From Opisthorchis felineus (Eukaryota > Platyhelminthes > Trematoda > Opisthorchiida > Opisthorchiidae): DNA of 64,000 bases. Positions within the stretch are counted from its first letter, which is position 1. The number at the start of each line of letters is the position of its first letter. Location of the stretch: contig SJOL01008593.1 of NCBI GenBank assembly GCA_004794785.1, forward strand, positions 83,360 to 147,359, in the 5' to 3' direction. Under the pieces are notes generated by a model that did no database searches, had not been told where the DNA came from, and saw nothing but the letters and a program-made list of their open reading frames with translations. Of this stretch, positions 11,991 through 23,180 are shown in pieces. A program made the translations under genes and the position numbers.

Positions 11991-14900
11991 GGCAGCGGTA
12001 GCTGTTGTAAGACCTTCAGATCGGTCAACCTGAAGCTTGGGGATAAGGAGACTGTGTTGAACCTCTAACAGCTGACCAAACTAATATGGGAGCCTCTTTA
12101 TGTTTCACACGTGCGCTGTCTAGCACAGCTCATTGAGTGCTGGTGGTGCACAGACCGTCACACCGCCACACGGCCAAATGACACCATTTGACTGATGATC
12201 GCGTATTTGTCAACTAAGCGAAACTTTGCCCACTGGATGTTCTGGAAACTTCTTCCATGTAATGACTTCATCTCTTTCAAATGTTTTTGGCTACCTGGAA
12301 GCACTCACCTATCCTATTAGGTTATTGTTCCCATAATCATTAAGTTGTTGGAAGTTTAAGTGTACCTATATTCCATCGGTCCTTTTTGTCAACTGCAAAC
12401 TGGATGAATGTTAGAAATGTGGAATTTTTTCTTGGATCAACCGAAAGGTTCTGTTCAGCCGGAGGATACACACTGATTCCTCGGAAATGGGAGAGGCTTC
12501 AGTACCAGTAAGCTATCCTACTGAATCCAACTTCTCACAAGTCAGCGATTAAAGCTTTCGCTATGAATATCGGAGTTGGTAAGCGTCGATGAAACTGGAG
12601 CTCATAACTGCAGTCGCACAGGTGCCCTGCAACCTGTCATAAAATTTGCTGTTTGGTGACTGATGCTATTATTGGCTTCCAGGTAATATTCCAGGTAGTC
12701 TTCCATGGTAATCAGTCTAGGTTATCAAGCCTAACATCCGCATTTTTTGTTTTTAAACCGAGATGTTTTCGAAAACTAACTCAAACGATTCTTCACACCA
12801 ACACCACTAGGACAACTTGATGGCCATGGATTTTGATATTTCAGAGCTCTTTATCATTTAGCCGTTGTCAGAATATCAACCCCTTGGTGTAAATTCCAAA
12901 GAGCTTAATATCCAGCGCATTGTTAAGTGTTCAAGCGACAATATTTGTCGTGACACCCTGAGAACAATATTAATTTTGCCTTGGTGTCGAGTATTTTCAT
13001 GAAGGTGGGTTTTCCGGAAATAATCTCAATATGGTCGAAATCTACTGAGACCCTCAAACTTCCCCAAAGTCTCATTAGAGAAGCTGACAAGCATCCAGGC
13101 CAGTCAATCAACCAATCAATTCAGCAACACCGTGGATCGATGAAAAGTGCCATTTAGAATAGCGCGAGGCCCCTTGAAACTGTTGCAGTCGCTTTTTAGG
13201 AATCAAGCTGTCGTATTCTTGTTGGTGAGTCTTTTTCTGACACCAAGGCCCTGGAGCTGGAGATGGCAGTCAGATATTACAAGTATATTCACAAGAGAGG
13301 TCTTTCCAGAAGCAGGTGGTGCATCGCTTGTCACGGGTACTTTCTGTTGATCTGTGGCTTGGTTAGATAATGTTCACCATAGAGGAGATTTTTTTTATCT
13401 CCAGAGAGGATGTCATCCTGCGTGGAAAGACAGCCTATGATGGGTGCTAACAGACACTTACAATGCTTCGTACTCATCAAGAATCGGATCAATGTGCCTG
13501 TTACGAGTCCGTGGCGAACCGTGCTCGTCACATTCCGGTTATTGCCTGAAAGTCACACTCCACGATAAGGTCATGGGATCGGGCCACAACTCCATTGACC
13601 ATCGTACCATGGGTATCACTAGATGAAACACCCGGAGTTCGAAGAAACAGTCCTTGAACAAGCTACAGTGATACAGAATAATGAAGAACTTGGGCGATAA
13701 AACATGACACCATCTCAGAGTGCCGTACTGTCCGGAGAGGCTTATGTGGAATGCGGATCTTGGGAGATCGTTTCCATCGGCCTCTGCATAAATGTCACAA
13801 GATATACGTTCGCGAGCAATCGTGTAACAATTGTAACATCTGAAAGAGTTACTGACGGCTTTGTCCAGTATTTTAGGAAACATTGGTTACCTGTGTGGTG
13901 GAGAGTAATCAGTAGTACAGCTGGACACCTGGAGTCGCATCATGTGATTCATAAAACCAACTGGGTTTATGGTGAGGTGTTGCTGGACTATCACAACTTC
14001 AACTGCTGCCACTGTTCTCTGTAAATTTAGCACCTCATGCTTGAATAATTTGGCTTTTCATTGGATTATAGGTCAGATCACATGCATTTTCCAAGTGATA
14101 TGGTGGGCTTAAGCCAATGTTCTGTTACCAGGACGCCTCAATATCGGCCGGACTGTAGCACCTTGTTTTTTCTGGTTCAACTGCTGGTAAGCTAGAATGA
14201 CAATGGAACCTGCTTGCAAAAATGTGCAGTTACCGGCAAACATGTCCGTCATGGTCGTTGGCTTGTTCGCTGAGCTGGGCAATTTGATTGCAAACGTTTC
14301 ATCACCAATCGAGGTGACATCATCAGTGCGTTATTGGGGAGCGTAGTGGTGCGTAGCGTTGGGTCGGCGGTTGTGCCCATAGAAAAATGTCCGTCACTTT
14401 TGTGAGTGCCTGCCCAACAAGAGTATACGGTAAGGACTTTCTTTCACTCTTCTAAAGAAGTCATATGTCTACAGTTTGTTTCCTAGATTTCAATGACATT
14501 TCCTCCTACAGAAGAAGTTGCTCTGTTAGGGGGGACCTACAAGCTTTAGGCATCTAGCAGACCCATGCAAGTGGCAGAGGTTTCCTTATAAATAGACCGC
14601 CTGTGGTTCTAAAATTAGCTATGTCATGTTTTAAATGTGGCTCAGCTATTCTGCTGATCAGTGTTTGGCTGGTCACCAGAGGGCTGTAAATTCTAATCTC
14701 CTTGGAGGTTTGTGTGATTCGCAGAGCTGACTGTTTTCAACATCAGTGAGAGGACTACACAGTGCTCTTCGATTCATATTCAGCTGCAGTATAAATACTC
14801 AATGGGAAATGAAAAAAATTTAGAAATTTATTTATGAAGAACTACACTGTGTGTCAGCTAATTTCAGCTCAAAGGCGTTATTCTTATTCGTTGTTCTGAC

Positions 14901-17015
14901 AATTCGCTGTTGGTTTTCTGATAGCAAACTATTTTTCACCAGAGATCTGCTTTTAGCAACTTGAAACCTGTTTCGTCCAGAGAGGTGATAGCATGCGTAT
15001 AAGGACAGGCGAAATGACACCTGCGAGTGTGCTGCACCTTGAAATTATCCGATTGTCTAACCGAATAACATTGAATGGGTGCATTTCACAGTGTGGCTGC
15101 ATTTATTGGATGTCATACATCGAGCATCAGCTTACCCAGCAACAGCAAGGCGACTTCAAAAAGATAGCAGGGATTAGGAACAATAAAGTTATACGTGGGA
15201 TTATATGGCAGATATGCAGAAATCCCGCTCTGAAGATACCTCCTAAAGGGCTTTCCTGGGTTAGACCATGAGCATCCTGCTATGTTCTGATTTATCGCGA
15301 CAGAAGCACAGACAGGCTTTGTGAAATCTAGGCTGAGAATCGTGCTCGTTAAACTTACTCATAATTATCACAGTTGCTAAATTTTGAAAGAAAAACGGAA
15401 GAAAATGGACGCTGAATTTCCACAAGCTTAACATTCCATACGTTTGTGCCACCTTTTGGGATACGTTAGCATAAATCTTCTTCGTCAGAAGTGTGAGATG
15501 CAGTCCCTGCTGATTTTTGTTCACAGAGTTCACATTTTGTTGGGCTTGAAAGCCTTTACATTTTGTGCTTTTCTCAGAAACTTATGTTTCATCCCCTAAG
15601 TGATATGTTCTTTCAATCAGTGAAAAAGGTATGCATTTGGAAATATGTGACCTTGGGTTAACCATGGGTCCCCATGTCCGAGTTAGCGTGTTTTCCACCT
15701 TGACAGTTTCTTCGAACAAAACATTCTCTCCGGACTTTGAGTGCAAATCTGATAGGCACTAGTGTAGTTGGCGGTGACTTCTCGCTGTTTGGAGGTATCT
15801 AAAACGAACGACTTTCATTATTGTATGCGGAGCATGATCGCTGTTCGACGACCTCGGTCTTCAGGATCTGTGCGTCTCTCAAAGTGAACTTCTTGGATAG
15901 AATACATGTGCAAACAGCCCAGCTTTATTTTACTGCATACATCCATGCTGTCTAGACACTGAGATCTCAGAAACAGACTCGGAATCCATTCTCCCCTCCT
16001 TCTGTCTGGTAAGCGTATCAGTCCCCCCTCAAGCTACTCTCTGTTCCTCAAAATGCCTGGTGGCTTAAAACTCATTATAAAACCACCAGATGTGGATACC
16101 AAAAATAGTTAGAACTTTCGAAGAAGTACAATCATTCGCATTTGTTACATTTCAGAAAAAACCGTCAGACGTGATTTGCCAAAGATATGAGCTTCCTGTA
16201 GTGCGAACGACCAGAACTACCGCTCTGTGTACAAGACATGGCTGATAACATTCAAAGGTATTATCACGATTTCCCAGATGAACCAGACAAAAAGCCAAAA
16301 AGAACTTCTATTACTCGGCCCTGTGTATGTATGCTGGAAAGGCGCCACTGAAGATAGCTTTAACAGTTTAGTAGAAATCAGCACACCGTCATGACTTTAC
16401 ATCCAGAAGCCTGACTTTTGATCCGGCGGTCCAGATTATTAAAACACAACCTGAGGAACAAATGTTTTGACACATCTCCCCATTGTTAGAAGAACTGCAA
16501 ATGTTGGAAAGAAACCGCCGTAGAAAATGTATCATTAATAACACAGAGCCACAGCGGGCTGTGATTTGTCAAACCCCCGAGGAAAAGTGTTAGGTGGAGC
16601 ACAGGCCAGAAACCAGGCGAGACAGAACAGCAGATGACTTCACTAGTTTTATACACTCACAAAACAGGGCGTTGACATAATGAGGATGAAAAGCTCACAA
16701 TAATCTTTTGAAAGTCACGAAGTTGTCCAACAACTGTCCATGCAAACACACTTAAAAACGCCAAAGAGATGGAAAACTAAACACGGCAACCAATACTTTG
16801 TCTCTAAAGGTATCAGCCAAAAGAAATCAGTTTGCCAGGGTTCAATAACCTTCATATCAGTTTGACCCAGATACGTGTCCACTGATATTTGTGAGCATTG
16901 TGTTGGTATAACTGGTCAGAAATTTTTCAGTTTTACGCCATCACAAAGTCACTGATGTATCTATACGTTTGTCTTTTCCAACGTGACCTTATTTGGGTCA
17001 TATGGTTGCTAACAG
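11991..17015. other. Intergenic, nothing recognised
   Basis: About 5 kb without a supportable feature. Open frames of up to 114 codons (13539-13883 minus, 13704-14024 plus) overlap each other and match nothing I recognise. The left end may contain LINE 5' untranslated sequence. Confidence 0.4.
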
Positions 17016-17080
<65 letters not shown>

Positions 17081-17156
17081 ATAACTAACTAACTAAATAA
17101 CTAAATAACTAAATAACTAAATAACTAACTAGCTAACTAACTAACTAACTAACTAA
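17016..17156. repeat. (CTAA)n microsatellite with AAATAA variants
   Basis: About 35 tandem tetramers ACTA/CTAA. The middle (about 17079-17130) is broken by repeated CTAAATAA variant units, so the array expanded again after a point change. There are no flanking terminal repeats. Confidence 0.97.
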
Positions 17157-18075
17157 TTACCTAACATCTGAATAGATTGAATGAGTGAACTCTTGGTTGT
17201 TTGCTTGCTTGAATTGTTTATGGGTTGATTATTTGATTTGACTAGTTAACCTGCCCAAATTACCACTTGATTGCTTGTTTGATCGACGGACTGGTTGCCT
17301 GGCTAACTGACCGAATGGTCGGTTGATTGAATTCAAGATAATGCTTTCGAAATAAGCCATGTAAGTCGTCTGGTTTGCTCAAAATCGGGCAGCAAAGCTG
17401 AAAAATTAAATCTCGAATAAAAATCACATCACGAACCTGGCAGCATAATCTATATTTTGAGATCATATCTGTCTCAAAGTTAAAGGTCTTTGAGGATAGT
17501 TAGTTCAAAAATACGCATAATTCGTACGCCGTCCTATTCAGCCTAAAACACTAGTCTGCGATACTCCTCGTCTTTCCCGGTTATTTTGGTTATTTCTTGC
17601 AGTTCATTGAACATCTACGTCACCTTCTTCACGCTTTGTCAGATGGCTGGTACGTAACCTGTTTTCTGTGGATATGATAGCCGATTTTGTAAATATATTC
17701 TCTCCTACAGGGCTACACACCGGCATGCATCAATCGTGATGGGCAGAATACTTGACTCTGTTTTAGCACGATAACCTCTTTAATAGAACGAGGTTTATTT
17801 GATTTCTTCAAGTTCACCGTTTAGGTCCAGTTTTCAGATATTCGTTCATGAAGCTTCTGGTTAAACTGCATTTGGAATTCCCACTGAACTCATTTATGGA
17901 GTTCTGAACCTGACAGCCTAGACTACTGTTGCTATAATACGTGGTATTTGAGGTTGTAAGCTGCGAATCTGTGCGTTAAGACCATTCGTATATAATGACC
18001 CACTTACTTGGAAGTCGATTGGCTAAGTCGGAGGAAAACACGTTACGTGTACAAGCTGGGAATAAGGACCATATT
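17157..18075. other. Intergenic, nothing recognised
   Basis: No exon or repeat recognised beyond short CTAA-like echoes next to the microsatellite (for example the TTGATTG-rich stretch to about 17.3 kb). Confidence 0.4.
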
Positions 18076-18335
18076 GTGCTATGGCATAGTGAACCATAAT
18101 ATAGTATAGCACAGTACAGCATAGTGTGGTATCGTGTAGCCTAGTATAGCTTGGTAAAGTATGGCTGAGTAGAGTATGGTGGAGTGTATTACAGCAGAAT
18201 GTGGCGTAGTACAGTTCACATTGCGATACCGTATGGTATGGTGTATTTTACCATTGTATAGTACAGCCAAGAATATAACAGTTTCGCATGGTGCAACATA
18301 TAATAGTGCACTATGGCGCAGTAGACTATGGTGGA
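18076..18335. repeat. Degenerate pentamer array (TATAG/CATAG-like)
   Basis: About 260 bp made of variants of TATAG, CATAG, GTATG and ACAGT at roughly 5-bp period, for example TAGTATAGCACAGTACAGC. The minus-strand open frame across it (18079-18378) is low in complexity and repeats ILYSAILYQAIL-like words, so it is a repeat artefact and not a gene. Confidence 0.8.
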
Positions 18336-19024
18336 AGAAATAAACAGTGGAACTAGATGAAATATTCCGGAAGTTCAACCAGCCTGTCTTGCGTTTAGGT
18401 TTAATCGAGCACGTTTCCTATCTTGAAAGTCTGAATGTCCTACTGTTGACATTCATGTAGGAAACAATATTTCTGTGGGTGTACTCCAAAATATAAGTTG
18501 TATAGCCATGCGATGATTCCACTGTCTCAACAATATTGCAAATCCCATCTAGCCGGGTGAAATCCATCTTGTCGAACAGGTCCAAAAACACTTCGTTCGT
18601 ATGAGAAGTCAGCTCCAAGTCGTTTTAGAAGGGCTTGGTAAACAATCGGTAGTTTTTAACCGGGCGAATTTTCGCTTTTGACACAAAAGGCCCCATCAGG
18701 CCAAGGGAGAAGGTCACCAAGTTGGTCAGGTTTTAAGGCAGACGCAGAACCAATCAGTAAGACGTCTTCCCATTAGCAGAATAGATCAGTGTTGAGTGTC
18801 AATTAATGACTCTTGTCGGTTAGTGTGGTTGCCAAAAATCTTGCGTTGATCTGTTGGGGGAGTTTCCAATCAGTTCCGATCGAGTTTGGTTCCTCACTCT
18901 TCCACTTTAAGGTGCTTCAATTGAGGATTCACCGCGAGTGCCACTGGTTGATTTCGTTGGTCTTCGTGGGCTTGTGAGTGTTGCGATAATGTAGTTGGGG
19001 GGAAAGAAAGGTGAGTGAGGTTAA

Positions 19025-19558
19025 GTGGAATTCAGTTCCAAGTCGTTTTTCTGCTGTTCTCATTGTTGTAACGTGGGAGTTGGTAAACCAGTTCAGAAGT
19101 ACGCTCAGGACATCCACTCTGTCGAATTCCTTCTGAAATGTAACCAGTTGCTCAAAAATCGGGCAGAAGGCCGGAAACAAGTAGTTATCACTGGTAATTT
19201 GGTTGGCAATTTCAACTTCGAATGGAAGCTCAAAAAGACACATCGTGAAACCATATCTCTTCACCCAGGCCCACTGGCATGTGGCTTGCAGTTGTCAGTC
19301 TTTAAAATTCATCCTAGCTATATTAAGGCTCTATTTTATGATCAAATAAATGCGCTTACAGTGCACGGACGGTGTTTACTTGATTGGAGACGAAATGCAC
19401 GCATGTCGGGTAATAGTTTCGGCGAACAGGCATCCCATCAAACACCTTCAGCCTTATCCAAGCTACCAATAGTACGATATACTACGCCAAAATATTCCCC
19501 AAGGAGCTTACAACCAACTAGTAGTCTGAACCTAGTTCCGTTGGGCAAGCACTGCTGA
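19025..19558 (+). other. Unassigned 177-codon open frame
   Basis: This is the longest unexplained open frame in the left half, with a 111-codon frame opposite on the minus strand (18929-19264). I see no signal peptide, membrane span or motif of a family I know. A frame of this length is somewhat unusual but possible by chance in 64 kb. It could be an old coding fragment of an unknown repeat. No function is assigned. Confidence 0.2.
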
Positions 19559-19917
19559 CAGTTCCAAAAAAAGGGAGCATCTGTTTATTACTTTTAGTTC
19601 CCAATATGGACAAGATGAGGTCCAGGGACGAACGTTCGTCTTGATGATGGGAAGTCGCGAGAAAGACCACGCCAAATCAGGGGAACTAAAACCGCACTAA
19701 TGAACGATAAATATCACTAGACTGTGTCTCAGGGCACATTTCTGCTGCCATGTACTGAGCATCAGAAACTTCAATGTTGAATTATCACCGAGTGACTGGA
19801 AAACCATTGACTTGTTTTCTTCTCGAACTTTATGGCTTGTGTATCGCCGGCTGATTTGAAAGAAGTTTGAAACATCAGCGAAATACACTTATTTGCAAAC
19901 AAATTTGGCTTTGCGCG

Positions 19918-20136
19918 AGACTCACCTGGAACCCAGCTGAATCTCTCGTTTATGGGGTTTCTAAGCGACTGAATGGGCTGCAAATGAGCGTATTTCGCTA
20001 ATTACCTGCAATTTGGTTTCAAGTAGAACATAAGGTTGGTGGAAACTCGGGGACTGCGCCTACCTGATGAGCCCCAAGATGGACGAAACCGGTCGTGGGC
20101 CGTCGAAGAATTTTCAGCAACCTTATGAGTTGTGTA
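19918..20136 (+). mobile_element. Hammerhead-bearing repeat, family C (best copy)
   Basis: A dispersed repeat with these blocks in order: CACCTGGAACCCAGCTGAAT, TCTCGTTTATGG, TGCAAATGAGCGT, GGAAACTCGGGGACTGCG, a hammerhead ribozyme (20058-20100), and CGAAGAATTTTCAGCAACC. The first blocks recur at 62.1 kb, the central ones at 2.5 kb and at 28.3 kb (minus). On the minus strand it gives peptides such as [16 protein letters not shown], which I recall from predicted trematode proteins, so it is probably abundant. No coding capacity of its own is evident. Confidence 0.75.
20058..20100 (+). ncRNA. Hammerhead ribozyme (family C)
   Basis: Stem I GCCTAC (20058-20063) pairs over 6 bp with GTGGGC (20095-20100), with one G-U pair. 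The core CTGATGA is at 20064-20070. Stem II GCCC/GGAC closes a CAAGAT loop with one C-A mismatch, where the ancestral base was probably T. The GAA core is at 20085-20087. Stem III is the self-complementary ACCGGT (20088-20093), and the nucleotide before the cleavage site is C at 20094. All invariant core positions of hammerheads are present. Stem III has no loop, so a dimer or a very short stem would be needed for activity; that is inference. Confidence 0.8.
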
Positions 20137-20186
20137 TTACGTCTATACAAGTTTGAAACATCTTTTCATTAAAGGAGCACTACTCA

Positions 20187-20222
20187 TAGGGTGCTGAAAA
20201 TTCTTCGGCTTTCTTAGTAGAG
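20187..20222 (-). repeat. Inverted partner of the family C 3' block
   Basis: On minus this reads CCGAAGAATTTTCAGCACCC then TATGAGTAG. It matches the plus-strand block at 20104-20136 (CGAAGAATTTTCAGCAACC, then TTATGAGTTG) over about 30 bases with few differences. The arms are separated by about 50 bp, so a transcript could fold back on itself. It is probably a second, oppositely oriented repeat fragment. Confidence 0.75.
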
Positions 20223-20393
20223 TTCTGTCTAGTCAACTTATCGCGATGTCTCGGACACTGTAACGACTGAAGCGTGAGGCGGCCTGTTTTCAGCACACTC
20301 AACGAAATTCAATGATGATGAGAGGAAATCTGGTAATATTCAGTAGAGGTTTTACCCTGGCAGTAAAGCCAATGTATGCTAGCAAGCATAGAA

Positions 20394-20470
20394 GTACTGT
20401 ACGGCTCCCTCATTCTTGTTGGGAATCATCGGTTTTGCGCATCTAACAAAACTCAGAATTTCGCAACTCC
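20394..20470 (-). mobile_element. Decayed hammerhead-SINE fragment (family B)
   Basis: On minus it reads CCGATGATTCCCAACAAGAATGAGG followed by CCGTACAGTACT (first part split: CCGATGATTCCC, AACAAGAATGAGG). It matches the 20.7-kb copy in core, stem II and CAGT-type stem I. The core has CCGATGA (20432-20426) and the GAAA has become GAGG, so it should be inactive. It lies about 200 bp from a plus-strand copy of the same family. Confidence 0.6.
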
Positions 20471-20559
20471 TGACCAGTGGGAGTCGTCATTCGAGGAGCC
20501 AGTCGGCACTTGACCACCTGATATGGTTTCCGTAATTGAAGGATGAATGGTATTAGGTC

Positions 20560-20780
20560 CTGCCGTCGTGAGAACTGGCCACACCGGTAATCAGCCACTC
20601 GTTTACAAACGACCAAGCGTTCAAACACTGGCCGGAAGGTCGCGGGTTCGAAACTCTCTGAGTGTCGGGAGATGTACACTACTGATGATTCCCAACAAGG
20701 ATGAAACAACTGTACAGTGCTTATCGGCTTCTTAGCACGGACTGGCTTTACTGACAGAATGAAGGCCCAACGAAATTTGC
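20560..20780 (+). mobile_element. Hammerhead-bearing tRNA-like SINE, family B
   Basis: Blocks in order: AAGCGTTCAAACACTGGCC, AAGGTCGCGGGTTCGAAAC (a good Pol III B-box), GAGATGTACACT, a hammerhead (20674-20720), then TATCGGCTTCTTAGCACGG and ACTGGCTTTACTGACAG. The same order is seen at 35.6 and 50.0 kb. The tRNA-like head suggests transcription by RNA polymerase III from an internal promoter, as in schistosome S-alpha elements. Confidence 0.8.
20674..20720 (+). ncRNA. Hammerhead ribozyme (family B)
   Basis: Core CTGATGA (20682-20688) and GAA (20703-20705) are intact. Stem I GTACACTA pairs with CAGTGC through CACT/AGTG. Stem III region ACAACTGT (20706-20713) precedes A at 20714 as the cleavage nucleotide; the 50-kb copy shows the probable ancestral form ACAGCTGT. 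Stem II (TTCC/GGAT) has lost its first G-C pair, so activity is doubtful. Confidence 0.65.
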
Positions 20781-23010
20781 TTGATTTCCCGATCAAACCG
20801 AATTAGTGTGCAGATGAGCGTGCCTGGCGAAGTTTGTGACATTTTTATGCTCCTGGTCAACTGCCCGGCACTTTTCGAACACCAAATTCGAACCGGATTT
20901 TGGCAGTAAAATTAGAGCTCAGGCACCACACGCATTTAGGCGAAATTTCGGATGGGTTTTAAGTACTGTGATCGGACCAACTATTCAAATCCAACTATGA
21001 CTTACTTGTGTATCATGGTCACACTCAGAGTTTTGGTGCCCGGCATTATTACCTGAATAATTCACCATTACTAGGTTCACTGAAACCGTACGTGTGAATT
21101 CCACGCTGCTTTCAGCATGAAAAAATTCCGGTTTAACTATCTACTCCCCTATGTCAACTAATGGACTTGGTATATCCCGAGCACTTTTCAACGTATAACT
21201 CAGTTGGCCGTACCAATGCAGGTGACTGTGCGCCCTCCTATCACGCTGATGAACAACGGTATTCTTCCTAAGATTTCAATAAACTGGTGTTTGCAAAAGA
21301 CCACCTGAGTGCCGAGGTAACAAGAATGACGTATCTGGTTGCCTTAATCTACATCCATCACCGCAGCTGCCAAGCGGAGCTAACCTGGGATTCTACGGGG
21401 CGAACTCTGCTGTTGTTCGGAGGACCAAGAACTACTTAAGAACATAGATGGCAACACTGTTTTACAGTGTACTGGCATGTTTTCATGGAAGTATTTGAAA
21501 AAGCGGCTGAAAAGTGTATAGTCACTTGGGTGAAAGCGATCGATCGGTGTCCCCATTGATCAGCATGAAGCATTTGAATTCAGAGACGCAAGCGAAAAAG
21601 GTAGTGGTGAATCAGTGACTCTGTTATATGAAGTACGCAACTGAAGAATAGCTCAAATCCTCACGCAAATGTTTAACCCGACTCTATCAACAGTAGATTT
21701 CATTTTTTTTACTGGCGGCTTAGCCCTACCTGCTTCAGTTCAGTGGTCGGATTGGTTGACTCAAGAAAAATCCACTGTCCAGAACAATTTTATTTCCATC
21801 CACGGTGAAAACGCGGAAACAAAATACAATACCTGTGAAACTTGAGGCCTTTTAAGTACTTTCTAATAGGGCTCCCTTGTTTACATCGCGCCCGATTGAG
21901 AAGAACTTATTGGGACAATAATCAGTGACTACGGAGCAGACTTACCTGATCGACTCAGAAATGGTCTTCGATAGGCTAATAAACGTAGAAGGGGAATGAA
22001 AAGAATGCTGGTTGTTAGCTTTGCCTAGGCAACACATTGACTGCAATGTTTGGTGTAACATTAGCCGAAACAGTACAGTAAAGTACGCACATTCCATTTT
22101 GTTATCGCGGATGAAATTTACTTTGGACTAGAGCTCCGTGCCCATGGCGTGTGGCAAACAGAAACACAGAGACACACGCCATCCAGTCAGGATTTGTTCG
22201 CGTTATCTTTTTTTAGTTATATTAATTTATCCGGTAGTATTGCAATACTCAGTGGACGTTCACGAAGAAAGGCGCCAAGTATTCAAAAGTCTTAAATTTC
22301 CGATATGTTTTCTGCTCAGAAAAACTCATGAAAAGCTTAAACAGTAAGACTTCATGCGACCGAGAGATTTTACGGCTGAAACGTTGGACATATCGACTCT
22401 AAAATGAGACTTTTAACAATTACCGACATCTTCTGTGATTTGCTCTATGGAGTTATTGCAACACATACAGAATAGCCTAACTAGCAGTTCTTGGCAAAGC
22501 TCACCTCCAGGCTTCACAATTGTCGCTGTGTTTCATCGGTGTTCTAGCCTGAGAACCTCAATCTGCTCAGCCTCGGTTGTGATGAAACCCAACATAATTC
22601 TCGAGATATTAAGGTCAACGTACAACACAGCAGCTCATAAACTTCACCATGTAAAATTTTGCAATAGTTCTTCCGTGAAAGTGACAGTATTTTGATGCAG
22701 CTGGGGCCGGAATTTCTGCTTCCAGAAGCTGCATTAGGCAAAAATTCTCCCTCTATCTCCATCCGTGGTGTACACCTCCTTTCCATTCCATTTTTGTTTA
22801 CAAAGTCCAAAGATTCAGTTTCTGTGCGTGGTATGCAATAACCAAGCTGCAAGTTATTGTATTGGCGAGAAATCTGTCAATTTGTTAGCATAAGGTGGTC
22901 TGGCATATCTCCCACCATGCGCAATGCTCGTTCCACTGAACAATTTCAGTCCCAATCGTATCGCTCAAGGGTGAACACGTTCGTCAGTTCAGACGTAAAA
23001 ATTCAGCTGT
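20781..23010. other. Intergenic, nothing recognised
   Basis: No exon, RNA gene or repeat recognised. Open frames at 22138-22347, 22435-22695 and 22544-22852 are short and without resemblance to known families. Confidence 0.4.
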
Positions 23011-23014
23011 ATCC

Positions 23015-23180
23015 AGTGTGCTCTGGTAGATTAGTGGTAATACGCTTGTGTAAGATTTCCGGAGTTCATACCCCGGCACGGCCAAGGATATACACTGCTG
23101 ATGAGCTCTAATAAGAGCGAAACCAGAATCGAGTGCATACCCCTTTGATGTGGATCCACTAGAATTATTGCGCCTGAACA
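23015..23180 (+). mobile_element. tRNA-like hammerhead SINE (S-alpha-like, family B2)
   Basis: The head is strongly tRNA-like: A-box TGGTAGATTAGTGG (23024-23037) and B-box GGAGTTCATACCC (23061-23073), 23 bp apart, fit an internal Pol III promoter. GGCACGGCCAAGG leads into a hammerhead at 23089-23139. The architecture (tRNA-like promoter, then ribozyme, no coding part) is that of schistosome S-alpha elements. The 3' limit is a guess. Confidence 0.8.
23089..23139 (+). ncRNA. Hammerhead ribozyme, intact core (family B2)
   Basis: Core CTGATGA (23098-23104) is followed by a perfect 5-bp stem II, GCTCT/AGAGC with an AATA loop (23105-23118), and GAAA (23119-23122). Stem I TATACACTG faces GAGTGCATA with two mismatches. 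Stem III is weak: after GAAACCAGAATC only the A-T pair next to the core can form. The core and stem II are the best in the window, but a stem III defect may prevent cleavage. Confidence 0.75.

Noticed and set aside
20443..20796. 117-codon minus-strand open frame
   Set aside because: It is the antisense shadow of the family B hammerhead SINE; all of its recognisable peptide words come from the repeat.
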